From positions 1-64,000 of the forward strand of contig NW_026111670.1 of the NCBI RefSeq assembly GCF_024679095.1: 64,000 nt of DNA. The letters are read 5' to 3'. The position numbers and the translations under genes were made by a program. The stretch is from Eriocheir sinensis. Lineage: Eukaryota; Arthropoda; Malacostraca; Decapoda; Varunidae. Below, piece after piece: positions 30,666 to 48,976 of the stretch; within the stretch, counting starts at the first letter, position 1, and each line of letters opens with the position of its first letter. A model generated the notes under the pieces. It searched no databases and was not told the origin of the DNA. It worked only from the letters and a program-made list of their open reading frames with translations.

Positions 30666-33600
30666 ACATGGGTATTTTGAATCTTAATTTTCATACAAAT
30701 TTACATTATTTTATTAATATTTTCTGTATTTATTTTGATAAGATTTTACATTATTTTATTTGTGTTTTATATATATTTTTTTTATACATATTTACATTAT
30801 TTAAAGTGTTTTTTGTGAATATATTTGATACAAATTTACGTTATTTTAAGTCTATATGTTTATATATTTTCATTCAAATTTACATTATTTTATGTGTATT
30901 TTGTATATGTATTTCAATACAAATTTACCTATTTTTATATCTTTTTTGTATATTTATTTTCATACAAGTTTAAATTATTTTGTTTATTTTTGTATATAGT
31001 TTTATACAAATTTAGGTTATTTTATGTGTATTTTGTATATCTATTTTCATACAAATACACATTCTTTTAATGATATTTTTTTTTTATTTGACACGAATTA
31101 ACATTATTTAATGTGTATTTTGTTTATATATTTTTATACGTATTTACATTATTTCAAGTGTATTTTGTATATATATTTCTATAGAAATCTATGTTATTTT
31201 ATGTGTATTCGTATATATATTTTGAAACAAATTTACATTGTTTTATGTGTATTTTGCATATTTTTTCAATACAAATTTACATTATTGTATGTGCTTTTTG
31301 TATATTAATTTTAATACAAATTTGATTAATCTATGTGTATTTTTGTGTATGTATTTTTATAAAAATATCCTTTATTTTATGGGTATTTTGCATCTTTATT
31401 TTCATACAAATTTACATTATTTTATTGATATTCTGTGTATTTATTTGGTATGATTTTACATTATTCTATGTGTATTTTGTATATATATTTTATATAAAAT
31501 GTATTTGTTTTCATTTCATACAAATCTACATTATTTTATGTGTTTTTCGTACATGTATTTAAATACAAATTTAACTAGTTATATGTGTATTTTGTATATC
31601 TATTTTGTATGTATATTTTCATAGAAATTTTCTCTATTTTATGAGTATTCGTATATATATTTTGATACAAACTTACATTATTGATGTGTATTTTGCATAT
31701 CTATTTCAATACAAATTTTCTTAATTGTACGTGCATTTTGTATATTTATTTTAATACAAATTTAATTATTTTATATGTATTTTTGTATATATATTTTTAT
31801 GCAAATATGCGTTATTATATGGATATTTTGCATCTTTATTTTCATACAAATTTACATTATTTTATTGATATTCTCTTTATTTATTTTGATACGATTTAAC
31901 ATTATTCTATGTGTATTTTGTATATATTTTTTTAACATATTTACATTATTTAAGGTTTATTTTGTATATATATTTTATCCAAATTTACATTATTTTATGT
32001 GTATTTGTTTATATATTTTTATACAAATTTACATTATTTTATGTGTATTTTGTATATACATTTTCATAAAAAATTACGTTATTTTATTGTGTGTATAAGT
32101 ATATATTTTGATACAAATTTTATACAAATTCATGTTATTTAATGTGTATTTGTATATATATATTTTCATACAAATTTATATTATTTTATGTGTATTTTTT
32201 CATATATTTCATTACAAATTTACCTTATTTTATGTTTATTTTGTATATTTATTTCATTCAATTTTAAATTATTTTATGTGTATATTTGTATTTGTATATA
32301 GGTTATTTTATGTGTATTTTGTATATATATTTTCATCCAAAATTACATTATTATATTGGTATTTTCTTAATTTAATTCGATACGAATTTAGATTATTTCA
32401 TAGGTATTTTGTATACATATTTTTATACTCATTTACATTATCTAATGTGTGTTTTGTATATATATTTTTATGCAAATTTATTTTATGTTCATTTTTGTAC
32501 ATATATTTTTATAGAAATTTGCGTTATTTTATGTATATAGTTTTATATAAATTTACGTTATTTTATGTGCATTTTGTATATTTATATTTATACAAATACA
32601 CATTCTTTTATTGCTATATTGTTTATTTATATTTATACGATTTTGCATTATTTTATGTGTATTTTGTATACATTTTTTATACGTATTTAATTAATTTTAT
32701 GTGTATTTTGTATATGTATTTTTATAGAAATCTACGTTATTTTATGTGTATTCGCATATATATTTTGAAACAAATTTACATTATTTTATATGTATTTTGC
32801 ATATATATTTCAATACAAATTTACCTTATTCTATGTGCATTTTGTATATTTATTTTGATACAAATTCAAATATTTTATGTGTATTTTGGTATCAATAATT
32901 TTATAAAAAATGCGTTATTTTATAGGTATTTTGCATCTTAATTTTCATACAAATTTACATTATTTTATTAATATTCTGTGTATATATTTTGATACGATTT
33001 TACATTATTCTATTTGTGTTTTGTATATATTTTTTTATACATATTTACATTATTTAATGTGTATTTTGTATATATATTTCATACAAATTTACGTTATTAT
33101 ATGTGTATTTGTTTATATATTTTCTTTCAAATTTACATTATTTTATGTGTATTTTGTATATGTATTTCAATAGAAATTAACCTAATTTTATGTGTATTTT
33201 GTATATTTCTTTTCATACAAATTTAAACTATTTTTGTGTATTTTTGTATATAGTTTTATATAAATTTAGGTTATTTTATGTACGCATTTACATTATTTAA
33301 TGTGTGTTTTGTATATATATTTTTATCCAAAGTTAATTTATTTTAAGTTCATTTTTGGACATATATTTTTATAGAAATTAGCGTTATTTTATATGTATTT
33401 GTATATGTTTTCTCATACAAATTTACATTATTTTATTGCTATTTTGTTTATTTAGTTTGATACGAATTACATGATTATATGTGTATTTTGTACATATTTT
33501 TTATACGTATTTACTTTACTTAATGTGTATTTTGTTTATATATTTTTAAACAAATTTACGTTATTATATGTATTTTTATAAATATTTTGATACAAATTTA

Positions 33601-36600
33601 CATTATTTTATGTATTTTGTGTATACATTTCAATTCAAATTTAGCTTATCTTATCTGTATTTTGTATATCTTTTTTCAAACGAATTTAATTACTTCTCTG
33701 TATTTTTGTATATAGTTTTATACAAATTTACGTTATTTTATGTGTATTTTGTATATTTATATATATACAAATACACATTCTTTTATTGGTATTTTGTTTA
33801 TTTATTTTGATACGAATTTACATTATTTTATGTGTATTTTGTATACATTTTTTTATACGTATTTACTTCATTTTACGTGTATTTTGTATATATTTTTATA
33901 CAAATCTACGTTATTTTATGTGTATTCGTATATATATTTTGAAACAAATTTACATTGTTTTATATGTATTTTGCATATCTATTTTAATACAGATTTACCT
34001 TATTGTATGTGTATTTTGTATATTTATTTTAATACAAATAAATTTTTTTATGTGTATTTTTGTATATATATTTTATGGGTATTTTGCTTCTTTATTTTCA
34101 TACAAATTTACATTATTTTATTAATATTCTGTGTATTTATTTTGATACGATTTTACATTATTCTATTTGTGTTTTGTATATATTTTTTTATACAAATTTA
34201 CGTTATTTTAAGTGTATTTGTTTATGTATTTTCATTCAAATTTACAGTATTTTATGTGTATTTTGTATATGTATTTCAATACAAATTTACCTAATTTTAT
34301 GTGTATTTTGTATATTTATTTTCATACAAATTTAAATTTTTTTTGTGTATTTTTGTATATAGTTTTATACAAATTTATGTTATCTGATGTGTATTTTGTA
34401 TATTTATTTTCATACAAATACACATTCTTTTATTAACATTTTGTTTATTTATTTTGACGCGAATTTACATTATTTAATGTGTATTTTGTATATATATTTT
34501 TATACGTATTTACATCCTTTCATGTGTATTTTGTATATTTATAAAAAAATGCGTTATTTTATGGGTATTTTGCATCTTTATTTTCATACAAATTTACATT
34601 ATTTTATTTACATTCTGTGTATTTATTTTAATACGATTTTACATTATTCTATTTGTGTTTTGTATATATATTTTTTATACATATATACATTATTTAATGA
34701 GTATTTTTTATATATATTTTATACAAATTTATGTTAATTGAAGTGTATTTGTTTATATATTTTCATTCAAATTTACATTATTTTATGTGTATTTTGTATA
34801 TGTATTTCTTTACAAATTTACCTAATTTTATGTGTATTTTGTATATTTATTTTCATACAAATTTAACTTATGTTTGTGTATTTTTATATATAGTTTTATA
34901 CAAATTTACGTTATTTTATGTGTATTTTGTATATGTATTTTCATACAAATACACATTCTTTTATTGATATTTTAATTATTTATTTTGACACGAATTTACA
35001 TTATTGAATGTGTATTTTGTATATATATATTTTTATACGTATTTACAACATTTCATGTGTATTTTGTATATATATTTCTATAGAAATCTACGTTATTTTA
35101 TGTGTATTCGTATATATATTTTGAAACAAATCTACATTATTTTATGTGTATTTTGTATATATATTTCATTATAAATTTGCCTTATTTTAAGTTTATTTTT
35201 ATATCTATTTTCATTCAAATTCAAATCATTTTATGTGTATATATTTATTTCTATTTACGTTATTTTAGGTGAATTTTCTATATATATTTTCATTCAAAAT
35301 TACATTATTTTATCGGTATTTTGTTCATTTATTTCGATACGAATTTAGATTATTTCATGTGTATTTTCTATACATATACATATAGAGTAAATTTCTATGA
35401 AAATATATATTCAAAATATATATAAAACTATGTAAATAAGTATAAAAATATATATATCAAATACTTCATTTTATGTGTATTTTGTATATATTTTTATAGA
35501 AATCAACGTTATTTTATGTGTATTCGTATATATATTTTGAAACAAATTTACATTGTTTTATATGTATTTTGCATATCTATTTCAATACAAATTTACCTTA
35601 CAGTATGTGCATTTTTTATATTTATTTTAATACAAATTTTAATATTTTATGTGTATTTTGGTATATATATATTTATAAAAAATGCGTTATTTTATGGCTA
35701 TTTTGCATCTTTATTTTCATACAAATTTACATTATTTTATTAATATTCTGTGTATTTATTTTGATACGATTTTACATTATTCTATTTGTGTTTTGAATAT
35801 ATTTTTTATACATATTTACATTATTTAATTAGTATTTTGTATATATATTTGATACAAATTTACGTTATTTTAAGTGTATATGTTTATATATTTTCATTCA
35901 AACTTCCATTATTTTATGTGTATTTTGTATATGTATTTCAATACAAATTTACCTAATTTTATGTGTATTTTGTATATTTATTTTCATACAAATTTAAATT
36001 ATTTTTGTGTATTTTTGTATATAGTTTTATACAAACTTAGGTTATTTTATGAGTATTTTGTATATCTATTTTCATACAAATACACATTCTTTTATTGATA
36101 TTTTGTTTATTTATTTTGACGAGAATTTAAATTATTTAATGTGTATTTTGTATATATATTTTTATACGTATTTACATCATTTCATGTGTATTTTGTATAT
36201 ATCTTTCTATAGAAATCTACGTTATATTATGTGTATTCGTATATAGATTTTTAAACAAATTTACACTTTTATGTGTATTTTGCATATTTTTTCAATACAA
36301 ATTTACCTTATTGTATATGCATTTTGTATATTAATTTTAATACAAATTTAATTATTCTATGTGTATTTTTGTATATGTAATTTTATAAAAATATGCCTTA
36401 TTTTATGGGTATTTTGAATCTTTATTTTCATACAAATTTACGTTATTTTATTGATATTCTGCTCATTCATTTTGATACGATTTGACATTATTCTATGTGT
36501 ATTTTGTAAATATTTTTCATACAAATTTACGTTATTTTATATGTATTTGTTTATATATTTTGACACAAATTTACAATATTTTATGGGTATTTTGTATATA

Positions 36601-37617
36601 TATTTCAAAAGAAATTTACCTAGTTTTATGTGTATTTTGAATATCTATTTTCATACAAACTCAAATTATTTTTATGTATTTTTGTATATATTTCAATACA
36701 AATTTTAGTTATGTTATGTGTATTTTGTAAATCTATTTTCATTCAAATATATATTATTTTATTGGTATTTTGTTGATTTATATTGATACGAATTTACATT
36801 ATTTTATATGTACTTTTTATATATATTTATATACGCATTTACATTATTTAATATTTATTTTGAATATATAATTTTATACAAACTCATGGTATTTTATGTG
36901 TAATTGTATATATATTTTCATATAAATTTACATTATTTTATGTGTATTTTGTACATATATTTCATTACAAATTTACCTTATTTTATGTTTATTTTGTATG
37001 TGTATTTTGTATATTTATATTTATCCAAATACACATTCTTTTATTGGTATTTTGTTTATTTATTCTAAATCGAATTACATGATTATATGTGTATTTTGTA
37101 CACATTTTTTTATACGTATTTACATTATTTAATGTGTATTTTGTTTATATATTTTCATACAAATTTACGTTATTATATGTGTATTTGTATAAATATTTTG
37201 ATACCAATTTACTTTATTTCATGTATTTTGTATATATGTTTCAATTCAAATTTAGCTTATTTTCTGTGTGTTTTGTATATATTTTCATACAAATTTAATT
37301 ACTTCTGTGTATTTTTGTATATAGTTTTATATAAATTTACGTTATTTTATGTGTATTTTGTATATTTATATTTATACAAATACACATTCTTTTATTGGTA
37401 TTTTGTTTATTTATTTTGATACGAATTTACATTATTTTATGTGTATTTTGTATACATTTTTTATACGTATTTACTTCATTTTATGTGTATTTTGTATATA
37501 TATTTTTATAGAAATCTACGTTATTTTAGGTGTATTCGTATACATATTTTGAAACAAATTTACATTGCTTTATATGTATTTTGCATATCTATTTCAATAC
37601 AAATTTACCTTATTGTA
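30666..37617 (+). repeat. Longest single-orientation satellite block, about 6.9 kb
   Basis: About 154 monomers. 30666-32940 repeats 6.12-8.45 kb; from 32.94 kb on it repeats the start of the window. The longest open frame of the window (32108-32941, 277 codons) lies here and is a readthrough of repeats. A short reversed stretch is at 35385-35466. Confidence 0.9.
35385..35466 (-). repeat. Micro-inversion, copy of 2421-2497
   Basis: The same A-rich stretch (AATTTCTATGAAAATATATA and onward) between T-rich monomers, with the same right boundary CTTCATTTTATGTG. It confirms the event is older than the large duplication. Confidence 0.7.
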
Positions 37618-37840
37618 CATATAAAACAATGTAAATTTGTTTCAAAATATATGTACGAATACACATAAAATAACGTAGATTTCTACAAAAATATATATAC
37701 AAAATACACATAAAATTTAGTAAAAAGTAAAAAAAAATGTAAACAAAATACACATAAAATAATATAAATTCAAAACAAAATAAATAAACAAAATACCAAT
37801 AAAAGAATGTGTATTTGTATAACTATAAATGTACAAAATA
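37360..37840. repeat. Long inverted repeat (fold-back), copy 2
   Basis: Left arm about 37360-37576, spacer 37577-37617, right arm from 37618. Same arms and spacer as 4388-4870, with a few independent substitutions and short losses in the right arm near 37710-37735. Confidence 0.75.
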
Positions 37841-38872
37841 CACATACAAAATAAACATAAAATAAGGTAAATTTGTAATGAAATATATGTACAAAATACA
37901 CATAACATAATGTAAATTTATATGAAAATATATATACAAATACACATAAAATACCATGAATTTGTATAAAATTATATACTCAAAATGAATATTAAGATAG
38001 ATTTTGTAAAATAGGTGTCTTTCATCAATGATTTCAAACGAAAACATAATAATTTATATTGTTTTTTCATCGCCAATCCTTCCTCTCCACGATTAAATAA
38101 ATTTGAAGTGTCATAGATATGATGTTGGGAAGAGGTGCTATTAAATAATGTAAATGCGTATAAAAATATAATAAAATAAAGCATATTTTTATAAAAAATA
38201 CAAATAGAAAAATACACATAGAATAATTAAATTTGTATTAAAATTAATATACAAAATGCATATACAATAAATTTAAATTTGATTATATTAAATGAAATAA
38301 ATATACAAAATAAACATAAAATAAGGTAAATTTGTAATAAAATATATGGATGAATACACATAATATATTATAAATTTGTATGAAAATATATATACAAATA
38401 CACATAAAATAACATGAATTTGTATAAAATTTGTTTCAAAATATATACGAATACACACAATAAAATAACGTAAATTTTTATGAAAATGTATATATAAAAT
38501 ACACATAAAATAATTTAAATACGTAGAAAAATATATAAAATACACAAAAATAATGTAAATTGTAAAAATTCAATACACAAAATTCCAATAAAAGAATGTA
38601 TATTTGTAGAAAATATATACAAAAAACAAATAAAATAACTAAAATTTGTATAAAAATATATACAAAAATACACAAAAATAATTTAAATTTGTTTGAAAAT
38701 AGATATGCAAAATGCACATAAAGTTAGGCAAATTTGTATTGAAATTCATACACAAAACTCACATAAAATAATGTAAATTTGTATGAAAATATATAAACAA
38801 ATACATATAAAATAACGTAAATGTACAAAATATACATTAAATATTTTGAATATGTATAAAAATATATTATAT
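37618..38872 (-). repeat. Satellite block, inverted orientation, interrupted by foreign sequence
   Basis: The counterpart of 4649-5750. It is longer because of the 149-bp insertion at 37996-38144. The remaining sequence follows copy 1 closely. Confidence 0.88.
37996..38144 (-). other. Non-satellite 143-bp insertion with TATTAA duplication; possible captured gene fragment
   Basis: Seen directly: the satellite counterpart in copy 1 reads GAATATTAAATAATG at 5013-5027. Copy 2 has the same sequence split after TATTAA (37990-37995) by 143 unrelated bases (37996-38138), followed by a second TATTAA (38139-38144). The inserted bases are about 31% GC by count against roughly 14% around them, and show no 45-bp period. 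On the minus strand one frame is open across the whole insert; it contains HHIYDTSNLFNRGEEGLA and then MKKQYKLLCFRLKSLMKDTY, with that Met codon at 38070-38068. This is a far more protein-like composition than the satellite frames, but it runs into satellite at both ends and has no complete gene. I see no terminal inverted repeats and no A-tail. A captured exon or cDNA piece joined during break repair is one reading. A TTAA- or TATTAA-targeting element remnant is another. I do not recognise the protein. Confidence 0.85.
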
Positions 38873-41800
38873 TATATATATTTTTATTGATATTTGCGTT
38901 ATTTATGTGTATTTTGTATATGTTTTCTCATAGAAATTTACATTATTTTATTGGTATTTTGTCTATTTATTTTGATACGAATTACATGATTATTTGTGTA
39001 TTTTGTACATTTTTTTATACGTATTTACATTATTTAATGTGTATTTTGTTTATATATTTTTATACAAATTTACGTTATTATATGTGTATTTGTATAAGTA
39101 TTTTGATACAAATTTACATTATTTTATGTATTTTGTATATATATTTCAATTCAAATTTAGCTTATTTTATGAGTATTTTGTATATCTATTTATTTTAATA
39201 CAAAATCAAATATTTTATGTTTTTTCGTATATATATTTAAAAAAAAATGCATTATTTTATGGGTATTTTGCATCTTAATTTTCATACAAATTTACATTAT
39301 TTTATTAATATTTTCTGTATTTATTTTGATACGATTTTACATTATTTTATTTGTGTTTTGTATATATTTTTTTATACATATTTACATTATTTAATGTGTT
39401 TTTTGTATATATATTTGATACAAATTTACGTTATTTTAAGTCTATATGTTTATATATTTTCATTCAAATTTACATTATTTTATGTGTATTTTGTATATGT
39501 ATTTCAATACAAATTTACCTAATTTTATATGTTTTTTGTATATTTATTTTCATACAAGTTTAAATTATTTTTGTGTATTTTTAAATATAGTTTTATACAA
39601 ATTTAGGTTATTTTATGTCTATTTTGTATATCTATTTTCATACAAATACACCTTCTTTTCATGATATTTTTTTTATTTATTTTGTCACGAATTAACATTA
39701 TTTAATGTATATATATAATATATATATTTTTATACGTATTTACATTATTTCAAGTGTATTTTGTATATATATTTCTATAGAAATCTGCGTTATTTTATGT
39801 GTATTCGTATATATATTTTGAAACAAATTTACATTGTTTTATGTGTATTTTGCATATTTTTTTAATACAAATTTACCTTATTGTATGTGCATTTTGTATA
39901 TTAATTTTAATACAAATTTGATTAATCTATGTGTCTTTTTGTATATGTATTTTTATAAAAATATGCTTTATTTTATGGGTATTTTGCATCTTTATTTTCA
40001 TACAAATTTACATTATCTTATTGATATTCTGTTTATTTATTTTGATATGATTTTACATTATTCTATGTGTATTTTGTATATATATTTTATATAAAATATA
40101 TTTGTTTTCATTTCATACAAATCTACATTATTTTATGTGTTTTTTGTACATGTATTTAAATACAAATTTAACTAGTTATATGTGTATTTTGTATATCTAT
40201 TTTGTATGTATATTTTCATAGAAATTTACTCTATTTTATGAGTATTCGTATATATATTTTGATACAAATTTACATTATTAATGTGTATTTTGCATATCTA
40301 TTTCAATACAAATTTACTTTATTGTACGTGCATTTTGTATATTTATTTTAATACAAATTTAATTATTTTATATGTATTTTTGTATATATATTTTTATGCA
40401 AATATGCGTTATTATATTGATATTTTGCATCTTTATTTTCATACAAATTTACATTATTTTATTGATATTCTCTTTATTTATTTTGATACGATTTAACATT
40501 ATTCTATGTGTTTTTTGTATATATTTTTTATCCAAATTTACATTATTTTATGTGTATTTGTTTATATATTTTCATACATATTTACACTATTTTATGTGTT
40601 TTTTGTATATATATTTTTCTACGTATTTAAATTATTTTATGTGTATTTTGTATATACATTTTCATAAAAAAATTACGTTATTTTATTGTGTGTATAAGTA
40701 TATATTTTGATACAAATTTTATACAAATTCATGCTATTTAATGTGTATTTGTATATATATTTTCATACAAATTTATATTATTTTATGTGTATTTTTTCAT
40801 ATATTTCATTACAAATTTACCTTATTTTATGTTTATTTTGTATATTTATTTCATTCAATTTTAAACTATTTTATGTGTATATTTGTATTTGTATTTAGGT
40901 TATTTTATGTGTATTTTGTATATATATTTTCATCCAAAATTACATTATTTTATTGGTATTTCTTAATTTAATTCGATACGAATCTAGATTATTTCATAGG
41001 TATTTTGTATACATATTTTTATACTCATTTACATTATCTAATGTGTGTTTTGTATATATATTTATCAAATGTTCATTTTTGTACATATATTTTTATAGAA
41101 ATTTGCGTAATTTTACGTATATATTTTATATAAATTTACGTTATTTTATGTGCATTTTCTATATTTATATTTATACAAATACACATTCTTTTATTGGTAT
41201 ATTGTTTATTTACATTTATACGAATTTACATTATTTTATGTGTATTTTGTATACATTTTTTTATACGTATTTACTTAATTTTATGTGTATTTTGTATATG
41301 TATTTTTATAGAAATCTACGTTATTTTATGTGTATTCGCATATATATTTTGAAACAAATTTACATTATTTTATAAGTATTTTGCATATCTATTTCAATAC
41401 AAATTTACCTTATTGTATGTGCATTTTGTATATTTATTTTAATACAAGTTCAAATATTTTATGTGTATTTTGGTATCAATAATTTTATAAAAAATGCGTT
41501 ATTTTATAGGTATTTTGCATCTTAATTTTCATTTTATATGTACTTTGTATATATATTTTTATACGCTTTTACAATATTTAATATTTATTTTGAATATAAT
41601 TTTTTATACAAATTCATGGTATTTTATGTGTATTTGTATATATATTTTCATATAAATTTACATTATTTTATGTGTATTTTGTACATATATTTTATTACAA
41701 ATCTACCTTATTTTATGTTTATTTTGTATGTGTATTTTGTATATTTATATTTATCCAAATACACATTCTTTTATTGGTATTTTGTTTATTTAATGAATAT

Positions 41801-43399
41801 TTTTTATATATATTTTATACAAATTTATGTTAATATAAGTGTATTTGTTTATATATTTTCATTCAAATTTACATTATTTTATGTGTATTTTGTATATGTA
41901 TTTCTTTACAAATTTACCTAATTTTATGTGTATTTTGTATATTTATTTTCATACAAATTTAACTTATTTTTGTGTATTTTTATATATAGTTTTATACAAA
42001 TTTACGTTATTTTATGTGTATTTTGTATATGTATTTTCATACAAATACACATTCTTTTATTGATATTTTAATTATTTATTTTGACACGAATTTACATTAT
42101 TTAATGTGTATTTAGTATATAGATTTTTATACGTATTTACAACATTTCATGTATATTTTGTATATATATTTCTATAGAAATCTACGTTATTTTATGTGTA
42201 TTCGTATATATATTTTGAAACAAATCTACATTATTTTATGTGTATTTTGTATATATATTTCATTATAAATTTGCCTTATTTTAAGTTTATTTTTATATCT
42301 ATTTTCATTCAAATTCAAATCATTTTATGTGTATATATTTATTTGTATTTACGTTATTTTATGTGTATTTTCTATATATATTTTCATTCAAAATTACATT
42401 ATTTTATCGTTATTTTGTTCATTTATTTCGATACGAATTTAGATTATTTCATGTGTATTTTTTATACATATACATATAGAGTAGATTTCTATGAAAATAT
42501 ATATTCAAAATACATGTGTATTTTGTACATATTTTTTATACGTATTTACATTACTTAATGTGTATTTACGTTATTATATATATTTTTATAAATATTTTGA
42601 TACAAATTTACATTATTTTATGTATTTTCTATATACATTTCAATTCAAATTTAGCTTATTTTATCTGTATTTTGTATATCTATTTTCATACGAATTTAAT
42701 AACTTCTGTGTTTTTTTGTATATAGTTTTATAAAAATTTACGTTATTTTATGTGTATTTTGCATATTTATATTTATACAAATACACATTCTTTTATTGGT
42801 ATTTTGTTTATTTATTTTGATACGAATTTACATTATTTTATGTGTATTTTGTGTACATTTTCTTATACGTATTTACTTAATTTTATGTGTATTTTGTATA
42901 TATATTTTTATACAAATCTACGTTATTTTATGTGTATTCGTATATATATTTTGAAACAAATTTACATTGTTTTATATGTATTTTGCATATCTATTTCAAT
43001 ACAGATTTACCTTATTGTATGTGTATTTTGTATATTTATTTTAATACAAATTAATTTTTTCATGTGTATTTTGGTATATATATTTTTATAAAAAAATGCG
43101 TTATTTGATGTGTATTTTGCATCTTTATTTTCATACAAGTTTACATTGTTTTATTAATATTCAGTGTATTTATTTTGATACGATTTTACATTATTCTATT
43201 TGTGTTTTGTATATATTTTTTTATACATATTTACATTATTTAATGTGTATTTTGTATATTTTAAAACAAATTTACGTTATTTTATGCGCATCTGTTAAAA
43301 TATTTTGATACAAATTTACATTATTTTATGTATTTTGTATATATATTTTAATACAAATTTAGTTTATTTTATGTATATTTTGTATATCTATTTTCATTC
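38873..43399 (+). repeat. Satellite block, T-rich strand on top
   Basis: The counterpart of 5751-10345. Two spot checks gave near identity: 60 bases at 8521 against 41594, and about 60 bases at 9001 against 42076. A short reversed stretch lies at 42472-42515. A deletion of about 45 bp near 42560 removes one monomer present at 9480-9530. Confidence 0.9.
42472..42515 (-). repeat. Micro-inversion ending in a small palindrome, copy 2
   Basis: The counterpart of 9400-9440 with the same CAAAATACATGTGTATTTTG join. Confidence 0.65.
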
Positions 43400-46092
<2,693 letters not shown>

Positions 46093-47438
46093 TGTGTATT
46101 TTGTATATTTAGTTTCATATAAATTGAAATTATTTTTGTTTATTTTTTTATATATTTTCAAACAAATTTTCGTTATTTTATGTGTATTTTGTATATTTAT
46201 TTATTCTACAAATATACTTTCTTTTATCTGAATTTTCTTTATTGAATTTGAAACGAATTTACCTTATTTTGTATATCTACTTTCATACAAATTAAAATAC
46301 TTCTGTGTATTTTTGTATATAGTTTTATATAAATTTACGTTATTTTATGTGTATTTTGTATATATATATTTATACAAATACACATTCTTTTATTGGTATT
46401 TTGTATATTTATTTTGATACGAATTTACATTATTTTATGTGTATTTTGTATACATTTTTTTATACGTATTTACTTCATTTTATGTGTATTTTGTATATAT
46501 ATTTTTATAGAAATCTACGTTATTTTATGTGTATTCGTATATATATTTTGAAACAAATTTACATTGTTTTATATGTATTTTGCATATCTATTTCAATACA
46601 AATTTACCTTATTGTATGTGTTTTTTCGATATTTATTTTAATTCAAATTTAATTTTTTTATGTGTATTTTGGTATATATATTTTTATAAATAAAAAAAAA
46701 GCGTTATTTTATGGGTATTTTGCCTCTTTATTTTCATACAAATATACATTATTTTATTAATATTCTGTGTATTTATTTTGATACGATTTTACATTATTCT
46801 ATTTGTGTTTTGTATATATTTTTTTATACAAATTTACGTTATTTTAAGTGTATTTGTCTATGTCTTTTCATTCAAATTTACATTATCTACCTAATTTTAT
46901 GTGTATTTTGTATATTTATTTTCATACAAATATAAAATATTTTTGTGTATATTAGAATATAGTTTGATACAAATTTAGGTTATTTTATGTGTATTTTGTA
47001 TATCTATTTTCATACAAATACACATTCTTTTATTGATATTTTGTTTTTTTTATTTTGACGCGAATTTACAGTATTTAATGTGTATTTTGTATATATTTTT
47101 ATACGTATTTACATCATTTCATGTGTATTTTGTATATATATTCCTATAGAAATCAACGTTATTTTATGTGTATTCGTATATATATTTTGAAACAAATTTA
47201 CACTGTTTTATGTGTATTTTGCTTTTTTTTTCAATACAAACTTACCTTATTGTATGTGCATTTTGTATATTAATTTTAACACATATTTAATTATTCTATG
47301 TGTATTTTTGTATATGTATTTAAAAAAAAAAAAGCTTTATTTTATTGGTATTTTGCATCTTTATTTTCATACAAATTTAAATTATTTTAATGATATTCTG
47401 TGTACTTATTTTGATACGATTTTACATTATTCTATGTA
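46093..47438 (+). repeat. Satellite block, T-rich strand on top
   Basis: The counterpart of 16456-17837. It differs by a clean 36-bp loss near 46887 that fuses two monomers, and by a few single-base changes. Confidence 0.87.

Positions 47439-48976
<1,538 letters not shown>

Noticed and set aside
32108..32941. Long open frames (up to 277 codons) on both strands that might be membrane protein genes
   Set aside because: They are readthrough of the 45-bp repeat, overlap in all three frames, always lie on the T-rich strand, and contain only a degenerate 15-residue Phe/Tyr/Ile/Cys pattern without any domain. None was called as a gene.
37990..38144. A piggyBac-type element, because TTAA is duplicated around the insert
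   Set aside because: The duplication can be read as TATTAA, the insert ends show no inverted repeats, and it does not begin with the usual run of C. Kept only as one possibility.
37972..38217. A complete small gene on the minus strand over the insertion
   Set aside because: The frame is protein-like only inside the 143-bp insert and continues into satellite on both sides, so at most it is a fragment.
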